A stretch of DNA of 64,000 bases from Laburnicola sp. R22_1. Its lineage: Eukaryota; Ascomycota; Dothideomycetes; Pleosporales; Didymosphaeriaceae. The notes beneath the pieces are model-generated. The model worked only from the letters and a program-made list of their open reading frames with translations, did not search any database and had not been told where the DNA came from. The translations under genes and the position numbers were made by a program. Of the stretch, positions 1 to 8,967 are shown piece by piece. The stretch lies in assembly GCA_014281115.1 (NCBI GenBank), contig JACONQ010000007.1:2108001-2172000 (forward strand), in the 5' to 3' direction. Positions within the stretch are counted from its first letter, which is position 1. Each line of letters begins with the position of its first letter.

Positions 1-1400
1 GCAGAGAGCGCGAAGCAGGCCACGAGGGCTCGACGCTCTTCATCGGTCTTTGTTCCATGCTGGTTGAGCAACAGTCCACCTATTGCAGGAGGCCTTGGAG
101 TTGACATAATGGCACCGGTCGGTCTATTGAGCCCAAGGTCTGCTATGACATGTTTTGCCACATTTAAAAACATTCCTAAGCCACCCTTTCTCGAAAGTGT
201 AAAGTAGACTTGCCACGTCATGCAGACGAGCAAGCAAAGTAATAAGTCAATGCTCCACTGACCATCGACAACAACGCGATGCACCAAATCCTCGCGGATG
301 ATAATACCGATTTCTTTTTGTCGCGCGCGCGATTTCTCACATATCACCTGAATAGCTCTATACGTGAAGGGTCGCTGGAGTACAAAATCCTCGATGGACT
401 AAAACACAAGAAGCGTTAGCCTTTGATGTTTTGTGGGAGAGAAAAATAAATACATGAGAGGCGTTCGATTGGTTGTTGAATATACACGTACGTTGCTTCG
501 GGATAACTCATGAATGGACAGGACGCATGGGAAGTAGAGTTACTCACCGAATTGTCAGGGACATGCAGAAAAGGAAACAAGTCGAGATACCGCGTGCGGA
601 ACAGCGAGAACACTTGTTCAGCGCTTTGCTCTGACACTAAGGGTTTAGGGGGCGTAGCAGCGACGGCGGGGGGCGGTCGCACAAAACATGAGTCTTCTTC
701 TGGCTGAGCTATCTGGTCGGGCGCATCCGGCGACACCACAGGCGTCGAAGATGGAGTTGGCGCATGTTGTGCCTAACATGTTAGTATATGCTTTGCAGGT
801 CCTAGAGTCACTCACTTGTAGCAGCGTTACCAGATTATCTAGCTTGTCTTCCAGATGGGACTTGCGAATTGACTTCTGTGGTCCTCGTTTCCGAACAAAG
901 CTGGCGGGTTGGCAGGCTTTGTTGAGGCGGTGGCATCTGTGCAAAGTCAGCTTGCATTGGCGATAAGCAGAGCAAGCCGCCGGTTTCGTTCCTCGCGTCC
1001 CGCCCTTGCCTCCGAGCTACCCTATCAACTCCAAGAGATATTTTGTTTCTGGGTTTATGATACTTATCGTAGGATAACATATCTTTCAGAAGACTAACGA
1101 CGTGGTAGTAGGTCGAAAGTTTTCGTACTATGAGTGTATCCCAAGGCAAGTAAAATAGGTAGACGAGTACTCGCATTTGGGCATAAAAAAACTTGAAAGC
1201 CAGGCATAGGGAGGCAAAGTTGAGCCGGGTACTGACCTTTCGCAACTATTATTATTAGCGCGAGGTATACACTTGAACTTTGCTTTAACGCAGTTCGAAC
1301 AAGCTTGGCCATATGCTGCCGAGTTTTTGACTGTTGAAGTGGTCGCTCCATGCCTGCTCAACGTGTGGTACGGGGATGGGGCCTGTCCCTTCTTGGTCTA
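1..1400 (-). CDS. Zn(II)2Cys6 transcription factor (partial, 3' end outside window)
   Basis: This is a fungal binuclear zinc-cluster regulator of transcription. On the minus strand a first coding piece ending at 1237 carries ACSNCVKAKFKC and a fourth Cys. It is spliced over a roughly 300-bp intron (937-1236) to CHRLNKAC, which completes the six-Cys cluster. Basic residues and a short leucine-rich heptad (LEDKLDNLVTLLQ) follow and would serve for dimerisation. Further exons are 816-936, 548-772 and <1-398; all junctions are GT-AG and keep the frame, and the 774-815 intron has a TACTAAC branch site. The last piece (PFTYRAIQVICEKSR, then VVDGQWSIDLLLCLLV) resembles the middle region of this family. 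The start is unresolved: there is no ATG between an in-frame stop near 1399 and the cluster, so a small upstream exon is likely. The target pathway cannot be inferred. Confidence 0.85.
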
Positions 1401-2463
1401 GCCCAGAACCAAAACCAAGCACGGACCATGGCCAACTCCGCTCACCACTTTCTACCAATCGTGACAACCAACATGTTATTGTCGGTGAGGAGGGGCCGAA
1501 TTTTTTTTTTCGGGCGATATGTGACTCACCACTACGCTTGCAGGAAAGGGATTATCCTATTGTGTACACTTTCATCGCCCTTTTCATCAGCATATACACA
1601 AAGGGCTTTGTAATGTTTTTTGGAGTCCACATCATCCCTAAAGGTCTCATTTGGTCGCCAACCTTATAGCTGTCAGTTAGTTGGACGCGCGACATGCAGA
1701 ACGAAAAAAGGAGTAGGGCTTTTCGGTACTACATTTGGTCAAGAGTTTCTGTGACGTGAGTCACTCTAGTGCATGCGATTGTCTGCAAACCTATATTACA
1801 GGAAGACAACCTTCACAATGACATGGTTGCTCCAGGGTTTATGCGTGAAAGAGTGGACAGGATTGCCAGCTGAGCCGAGCATTCACTTGTATAGATAATG
1901 GATTCTATTTTCTGTCAACAGTAAACAATACAATGCTCGGACAGAAGTCTAAGTACCATGTGTTACCCCAGGATAGGCGATAGAAAGACCGATTGTACTC
2001 GAACTTCTGTGCTGCAGCTGAATCTCCAATTACGCTAGAACACCTACTCGTTCAATCTCAACTATGATCAAGAAGACTTCGCGCACTCTCGGTACACGGT
2101 ATAACGCAGTTATGGAAAGCTGTAGGGGTGCTAGAAAAACGCTTTGAGACAAGGTAAAGCAATGAGACAGGTTTGGCCGTTTGGGGAGAGCATGCGCAAA
2201 TCGGCCCCTTATGCCGATGAGGTAGTCGATTACGGTGTACCATGGTCCACTGGTACCAAAGTTGAAGGTTCAATCTCAACTAGATGATTAGACGTCACAC
2301 ATGTTTGCTACGCCAAGAGTGAAGCAGTGAAAGGGCTTCACTTAGCAAACTCTTAATAAGCAGCTGTGTAACGTTCCACTCTCGCTCCTTCACCGCCACA
2401 CCCTACATCTCGCTACGCAATAAAAAAATCTCAGCAACCAATCGCCTCAACTACGCGGCAATC
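1401..2463. other. Intergenic region, no gene seen
   Basis: This stretch lies between the divergent zinc-cluster regulator and the interrupted gene. Only short incoherent reading frames occur. The pyrimidine-rich tract just before 2464 would suit a fungal core promoter for the downstream gene. Confidence 0.5.
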
Positions 2464-2846
2464 ATGCACGAAAACGTCTCTCTCGCCGACATCGAGGCCG
2501 CTATCTCCTCCGAGCATTCCTCTCTGCTAGCAACACTTCCCAAGCACAACTCTCAACGCTACTACATCCCGCATCTTGCCGAACCCCTCCCCGGTATATC
2601 CCTCGGCCAGCACCAGGAAGATCCAGACATACACACGCTCGCTGTACTAGCATGCTCCAAACACGGCGAGCACCAGGTGCATATCGGCGCTACCAATCCT
2701 CTCAACTCCATGCACGTGGACATCAAAGACGATAGGAGCGTCTGGCCCAACGCCGAAACCAGTGCGCCTTTCAGATACGTCCCTCGCGGTGGGACTGGAA
2801 GCCAGAAAGAGACGTGGGAGAAAAAGCTTGGCGCGCTTACTATGTA

Positions 2847-4859
2847 CCATATTTTACCACCAAATGCACGGACCCACCAAATGCACGTTTTTGCCGCCAC
2901 CAAGGGCAACACTCCAAAACCTATACAACGCCAAATATATAGTAAAATCACTAGATTTTTTGCAGTAGCACTCGTAGGAGCATGTAAAACCATTGCGCAA
3001 TGATAAATTACTTGCGATAACGCTGTGGGAGCTGTACAGTACGGGTGCGCGTGGCTCTGGCGGGTGAGGGCACCCTCTCTCCAGTGGGCTCTTGATCAAC
3101 AATAGTAGCCTCAGGTCTCTCAAGAGCTTGTTTTTTGGTGTACGAGGGTTGAGGCTCTGTCGATTACCCTTTTTAGACAATTGTATATCACCTTTGAGTT
3201 GCTTTTCGAGCTGCTTTTGGAGTAGCTTTTCAGCTCGCTCAGCAGCCTTGGCCTCTTTTGCTTGCGCCTTCAGTTCTCGCGCCGCCAAACGTACGCGAGC
3301 TCTCTCCTCTTTAAGAGCTTGTTTCTCCTGCTTTTTGAGAAGCCTTTGGTGTTGAGCCTCTGAGAGTTGTTGTTGTTGAAGCTTTTTATTAGTCTCAATT
3401 TGGTCCTGCCTCTCGCGGGCCCTCTGAACTTTGCTAGGTGAGTAAAATACGGCGCCGCCATGCCAATTATCAGGTTTATCAAGTAGGAGAGGCTTGCCAC
3501 GTTGATGGCGCCTCTTCTTGTTGATAAAAGCTTGCTTAAGCCTATTGTATTGGTGTTGAAGGATCCTGTATTTGATCTCAAGCTTGTGATAACTTTGCGA
3601 CAGCTGTTTACGCTCCTTAGCGTGGTCCTCCGCAATAATGTCCTTCAGTATTTGCCGTACTTTACGCCAATCAGAATCAGAGAGGTTTGACGAGCTACTC
3701 CGACTTGAGGGAGGGCTCTCGTGCTCTGCGATAAACTTCTTGAGTATAGTGTTTGGGTTATAAGGTGACAACCCAGTACACTTAAAAGCTTTGAGTATTA
3801 TTGTTTCTTGAAAGGCCCTTTGCCAGGAGGCGTTGAAGAGTCGATAAAAGTCGCGTTTGGTGATTGCTGAGAGGCCCTGGCAGTTGTACATAAACTCTGA
3901 GAGCTCTCTTGTATACGCCGTACTCAGAGGCTTGAACATCGCCACATCAAGAGGCTGGAGAGTGTGGGTAGCGTGTGGCGGGAAGGTTGTAAGGAGTATT
4001 TTGTTATTGTCGCAGTACGTGATAAATTGCATGGTAATATGAGACCCATGCCCATCAAGTATGAGTAGTCGGTACTCCCTACGAGCTTTCTCCTTGGTCT
4101 CGCGATCAAATACTTGTTTGAGCCACGCCAAACCAATCTTATTGTTGGTCCACCTACTTGATGAGCTCGCAAAAAAGGCCTTGTGGTGTTGCGGATCAAA
4201 ATCTTGAAGCCATGAGTCTTGTATATTGCCCGTAGTAGCTTGATAAATCAAGGCTGGCGTCAGCGAGGTGCCGTCGGCGCAAATACAGGCAATTGTTGTT
4301 ACCTACTCTCTATTGCCGTCCTGGAGCATTTGCTTGTGAGGGCCCTGCTCATACAGCTGCCGCGAGAACACTCTTTTCATCTTGGTGAGCACTCCAATAA
4401 GGAACCCTTTTTCATCCATATTGTACATATGGCGACTGTCGATATCGTACTGGGTTATTTTGTCGCCTAAAAGCTTGAAGTATAAGGCGTATTTGGTAGC
4501 AGAATCAGCGCGGTGGCGACAGGCGTCGATACCAGTAGTCCATCGCGATATGAGCTCAATATTGTTGCGGGCAATAAAGCGCTCAACCCAGTTGGTGTTG
4601 AGAAATTTCTGCTCATTTGCCCTCTCTATGTGGCTTTTATTGATCCCGCGCGCGCGCCGCGATAAAGTTGATCGCTTAACGCCAAATAATTTGGCAATTT
4701 TGGTGTAATTAGGCTTTTCGCCTGCTGGCAAGCTTTCGATTGCTGCCAGCGCGGCCTCCATAGCGTCAATATTGGTGGAGTTATGAGCGTTGATAAACTA
4801 CGTGGATTTTTTCAAAACCGTGCATTTGGTGGGGTCGTGCATTTGGTGATTAGTCATGG
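2847..4859 (-). mobile_element. Pogo-type DNA transposon, family A copy 1 (internally deleted)
   Basis: This 2013-bp element is flanked by TA at 2845-2846 and 4860-4861. Its ends are imperfect inverted repeats: CCATATTTTACCACC on the left and the complement of GGTGATTAGTCATGG on the right. Each end carries two copies of an ACCAAATGCACG motif. It encodes one transposase on the minus strand that is broken by a single amber codon. Compared with the copy at 15026-17156 it lacks 117 bp inside the transposase and has far fewer CpA-to-TpA changes. The TA duplication and DDE_1-type transposase place it in the Tc1-mariner superfamily, pogo/Fot1 branch. Confidence 0.9.
2854..4761 (-). pseudogene. Pogo/Fot1-type transposase, family A copy 1, one internal stop
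   Basis: The minus-strand frame from 4761 to 2854 covers about 635 codons with one stop, TAG at 4303-4305. The RIP-damaged sister copy has TGG (Trp) there, so the stop is a derived TGG-to-TAG change. The N-terminus holds a psq-type helix-turn-helix (NYTKIAKLFGVKRSTLSRRARG region), followed by a shortened CENP-B-type domain missing 39 residues. The DDE_1 catalytic region has Asp in YNMDEKG, Asp in LILDGHGSH and Asp in QPLDVAMF. A long Lys/Glu/Gln coiled coil makes up the C-terminal third. The last residues are coded from the terminal repeat itself. The stop and the deletion probably make this copy non-autonomous. Confidence 0.85.
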
Positions 4860-4861
4860 TA

Positions 4862-6776
4862 AGCCAAGGGTCCTAGTTTCCGACAGCCCCGTGTTTCCGA
4901 CACCCTGCAAAGCCCCGCCGCCGTCACCACCCTGGTTACGAATGTGTTCACAACTTTGTCAAATAAATCTCTAAAAACACAAAATAAACTGCATTTAAAG
5001 AGCTTTAATCGCTTTCTTCGTCTACACTTAAATTATAGGCAAGATACTGTTGTGTTGGTCGTCAATCCCATACCAAACGTCAAACCAATGCCTGCTCCGC
5101 TTCCTCCTCAGAGCAACTCTCCTCCACCTCCTGCGTTGGGCTTCTCGCCTTGCGAACACGTTAGGAGGGCTCCTAATTAGTCTAAGAGAGAACCTCTGCA
5201 AGACTCGCGAAGCAATTGTTTAGATTAATTGCGACTTTGCGGCGTTTTGGCAGATTTGCTTGCTCAACATACTCGCGCAAGGAAGCAATCTCACAATCCT
5301 TCATAAAGACCTCTATTGCAATACAGTCCAGCGCTATAGCAGCAAGCCAAATATATCGTCGTGTAGCTAGAGAGCTATTCTTCCTAGAAAATAGCTTTAC
5401 AATGTCGCCACCACGTTTTAGCGTCCTAATATCTATAGTAGAAGAGGGGGGTGTCAACAGCCATTAGCGCACTACGACCCACCAAGAACCCAAGGGCTTA
5501 TCCACGCTCTTAGGATACAGCCCTATCGCCTTCCACCCAGCTCGTACGCACTGCTCTCAAAGACCGATTTCACGCGCTTCTGCATAAAATTCAAGAAATC
5601 TGGCCTTCCCAACCTTCGTTGCATCTGTCAGAGCTATATACTCGCCAAGGAACCGCTAATACACTGCCTTTAGACTTAAGAAACAACTAAAATCTAAAGG
5701 CTAGAGTATATATAAAGTATAGGCAGGCAAAAAGAGCAAGTAAACATTATTTAGGTAACATGTAGTAATAAATTCGTCCAAGGTATAACTGCCATAACCG
5801 TCAACAATAAGCAACCGTGCCTTGGATAGATTGTTAGGCTCAGTCTGGGGCAAGAACACCTTCTCTAGCCACTTAACAGCAATTTTGTTGCTCGTCCATC
5901 CATTTTGCGAGAAGGTAACATGCCAGCTAGGATATTAAGCTAAAAACTCCCGCTTAAACTACTGCTCCTGGATGCTTTTGGCCTTAAAGATAACAAGGGG
6001 GTCTAGAGCGACACCAAGCGCGGAGATACACTCTATTACAGAGGTCCAAGTATAGGCATTTACTATCTTAACTAGTACAGAGTTTAGATTTTCCTGCGAG
6101 GAGCCAATGACAAGCCCATTAATACCCTAGCCTTCCATAATGCCGCCCTCGTCGGCGTTGTACCTCCGTCGGGGGGGAATCCAGCTCACAGTCCCGTACA
6201 GGTCGAACAAGTGCCTAATATTATCTGGAGTAGCTGCATTTATGCGTTCCTAGTTAGTCTAGCGGCCTAACTTTGTCTTAATGGCTGGGTGGCGCCGCAA
6301 AAAGTGATTAGACCACTTCCTCCCTAGGTTCCTGTGGTCACCCTCTTGCTTAAGCACGCCAGTTGCAATAGCTCGCACTTGCGCATGCGTTGGCGCGTAA
6401 CTAAGGGCCTCCTACTAGAGAATCCAGTGCTCTAGATGCTCTTCTTGAATAGTTATAAGCCGCTATTCACCGTCGTGAGCGTGTTAGTAAGGTTAGGCAC
6501 TATTAAAGCGGCCGCGAAGAGTGTTCCATAGTATCTTATACCAAGCAGCAGTAGTGGCCAAAGCAACCCCAGATTCGAGGTCTGCAAGTGCATTTTGGAC
6601 GTCGCCCTCTGTATATCTAGCTATTAGAAGACAGAAAAAATAATGTAAAAAGATGAATTGAAATTAATAAAGAATTGAATTTTTAAGAACTTATATTCGG
6701 TTGTAGTGCATGATGAGGAGGCGCGGTTGTGGGGCTGTCCGAAACACGGGGGTGTCGGAAACTAGGACCCCTGGCT
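4862..6776 (-). mobile_element. Degenerate pogo-type transposon, family B
   Basis: The ends are inverted repeats of about 45 bp: AGCCAAGGGTCCTAGTTTCC at 4862 matches the complement of the sequence ending at 6776. TA lies on both sides, at 4860-4861 and 6777-6778, and the left TA is shared with the neighbouring family A element. The 1915-bp interior holds a decayed minus-strand transposase with many TAG and TAA codons and is AT-rich in places (5640-5780, 6640-6700). The TIR differs wholly from family A, so this is a different pogo-type family. The decay looks like old RIP. Confidence 0.85.
5182..6630 (-). pseudogene. Decayed pogo-type transposase, family B
   Basis: Reading the minus strand piecewise gives, in order, a psq-like helix-turn-helix (DVQNALADLESGVAL near 6590), a CENP-B-type segment (RKWSNHFLRRHPAIK near 6310), the first catalytic region (YNADEGG near 6150) and WTSVIECISALGVALDPLV near 6020. 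A C-terminal fragment of 91 residues is still open at 5182-5457. The interruptions are mostly TAG or TAA where Trp, Gln or Arg would be expected, in line with CpA-to-TpA change. No long frame survives, so no active protein is possible. Confidence 0.75.
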
Positions 6777-7418
6777 TACTACCTGCTCTTGGACAAGGCG
6801 GTGAAGGTGGTCAACGTGAATAAGTCGGAATTCATGCTCTACTTGAGGGAGGCGTTGGACGATGTACAGCGCAATAACGAAATCCAGGCTGCAATGCAAG
6901 CGCTGGGGGAGCAGAAGTTGGAGTTGCAAGAGCTGCAGGGCAAGATTGAAGGGTTTATGGATGATGCTGAAGAAATGATTGGTCTGTTGAATGATATGCT
7001 AGCTGCTGTGGATTGGGAGGTGGTCAACTGAGATGCGGCGAGTGGCCAAGAGAGTTCAAGGTGGCGGTCTCTGTCACATGAGTTTCAGCCCTGCCCTATA
7101 CTATACGAGTCTCCTCGCCGGGAAGTGAAGCTACCTTTGTCTGTTTTCTCGTGAATAGTCAGGCGCTGGGGATCGCTTGGGCTTCGCGATTAAGGGAAGC
7201 AAGGACTTGAATCATATTAGTTGGGAGTTATGATGGATTAGTGTGTGTTCTAACCTGAAGCATGCAATCAGAAGCTTCTACACCAACATGCTATCCGTTC
7301 CTCGGACTTCCTCGACTGAGCTACATTTGGTCTGGGTAGCTCAATCAATAAAAATCTTGACTAGAACGCCCTGCCATTCCAACTCTCGCACCCCACATGT
7401 ATGTCCACGCGAGAACCC

Positions 7419-8075
7419 TCAAACAAGCCCTTCCGCCCTCAACACCCCCTTCACAGACTCCCTCTTAGACACCTCCCCAACAACCCGAGCATAATTCGGA
7501 TACTCCTCCTCCATCCGCAACCCCACGGGCCCAGCACCCCACCGATAAAAAACAAACAAATACGCATCCACAGCCGTAAACGCATCCCCCACAGCCCACG
7601 TCCTCCCCTCCAACTTCGCATCAATATACTTATACCCATCCCGAATCATCTGCGTCGCCGCTGCCCGCACACTTCCATCCAACGACCCATCCTCGATCTC
7701 CACGAAGCGTCCCGGACGGTAGAACGGGCCGAACCCCTGCGCATGCACCGACGAACCCAGATAGCTGAACCACTCGTACGCGAGGACGACATCCCGGGGT
7801 GTTTTGCCCAGCAGGTTCTTCGATGGCGCAAGCTGCGAGATGAGCGTAAAGATGGCCGAGTTCTCGGTGACGACCTCGTCGTCGACTATCAACGCGGGCA
7901 CCTTCCCCTTTGGATTGATTGCGAGAAACTCAGCTGGGTACCCGCCATTCTTTATGAACTCGTCTCGGGTGTATACCGTTTTGTCGAAGGGGATACCGGC
8001 TTCTCGCAGGAGCATGTGCGGGGCCATGGAGCAGCCGCCGGTGATGAGGTAGAGATGGAGCTTGGGGGTCGACAT
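7419..8075 (-). CDS. Glutathione S-transferase
   Basis: This is an intron-free 218-residue soluble enzyme that conjugates glutathione to electrophiles. The N-terminal thioredoxin-like half has LITGGCSMAPHMLLREAG at residues 10-27, followed by NPKGKVPAL and TENSAI, the usual glutathione-binding cis-Pro and Ser positions. The C-terminal half is helical and ends with VGDAFTAVDAYLFVFYRW, the conserved N-capping and hydrophobic-staple region. The Cys-Ser pair after the first strand resembles bacterial beta-class GSTs rather than Tyr- or Ser-type eukaryotic classes. Length fits the family. The ATG at 8075 begins directly before the first beta strand. The physiological substrate cannot be told. Confidence 0.9.
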   Translation of the reverse strand: MSTPKLHLYLITGGCSMAPHMLLREAGIPFDKTVYTRDEFIKNGGYPAEFLAINPKGKVPALIVDDEVVTENSAIFTLISQLAPSKNLLGKTPRDVVLAYEWFSYLGSSVHAQGFGPFYRPGRFVEIEDGSLDGSVRAAATQMIRDGYKYIDAKLEGRTWAVGDAFTAVDAYLFVFYRWGAGPVGLRMEEEYPNYARVVGEVSKRESVKGVLRAEGLV

Positions 8076-8965
8076 GGTTGTGTCGTGTTTGGTGTTTGAT
8101 GCTGGAGATACCTTGATGGAAGGTGTGGTTTCAAATGGTTTTATACTGTTGTTGGAAGAGCGATAGGGTAGGTATGTTTGTCAGCTTAGTGTTGGCGTGA
8201 TACAAAGTACCTGGGCTTGGATGTATGATGATAAAGAACACGTTGCTGTTCATGAAGCCCGGCCGCGGAAAATCCCCGCGAAGGTGGAGATCTACAAAGA
8301 TGTAGTTTGCCGTGTACCGGCCTTAGTAATCATGTATAACTACGAGTAGCTTACATAGGTTTTCAGTGCACCCGGAGGCTACCAATAGGGTACCTTCTGA
8401 CTAATGAAGAGGTAAATGCCTGCAGCATACCCAATCCCGATTGTAGTTGTAATCTAGCCAGGAGGATTTTGTAGCTGTCCCGACCATGAGTCAGAGCCGT
8501 GGGCCCGCGGGTCATGCGCAGTTTCGTTCTGCGAAGATTGCTTCCTACTATGTATATCTGCTTCTTCCTTTGACGGAAATTTTGATTATGGATATTGTGC
8601 AGTGATGCAATAGTTCATTGTTTGTATCTTATTGTAGATAACAGCAATTGCCCTTAGGTTATTCCGCGTCGCGTCGCCGTACGCACGCTCCTTTTGTCCC
8701 TTTTATCGCCCGTCCTTTTAAAGGACTTAGTTCGCGTCGTTGTTTTGTCGTCGTCGTCGTCTTTGTCGCTACTAGAGCGATTCCGACATAATTAGTGGAG
8801 GGGCGTGGAGGATGCGACAAGCAAGCGTTGCTGGGTATTTAAACCCATAGTGCGGACTTGCGGGAAGCTATAATAGCGACGAGTATTGCTGCCTAGCAAG
8901 CAAGTTAACGCGTTACATGTACTTACAGTATATAAGTATAGAGTAGTTACTAATATATGCACAGG
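8076..8965. other. Intergenic region upstream of the GST gene
   Basis: No convincing gene occurs here. A TCG/GTC-rich stretch with a short trinucleotide run lies near 8735-8765. The part next to the GST start is its presumed promoter. Confidence 0.45.
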
Positions 8966-8967
8966 TA

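Larger units (their letters stand above)
2464..7031 (+). pseudogene. Host gene of unknown function, interrupted by two transposons
   Basis: An ATG reading frame at 2464 runs 127 codons and is cut at the TA at 2845-2846. The other half resumes at the TA at 6777-6778 and runs to a stop at 7031. If both elements and the extra TA copies are removed, the frame is continuous (junction ALTMYYLLLDKAVK) and gives a protein of about 211 residues with no stops. The 3' half is rich in Glu, Gln and Leu and looks like a coiled coil (about 65 residues). The 5' half shows no domain I recognise. The host frame shows no other damage, which suggests a recent insertion. As it stands the 5' half reads into the transposon TIR and would end at about 179 residues, so the allele is presumably null or truncated. 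Its function is unknown. Confidence 0.8.
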
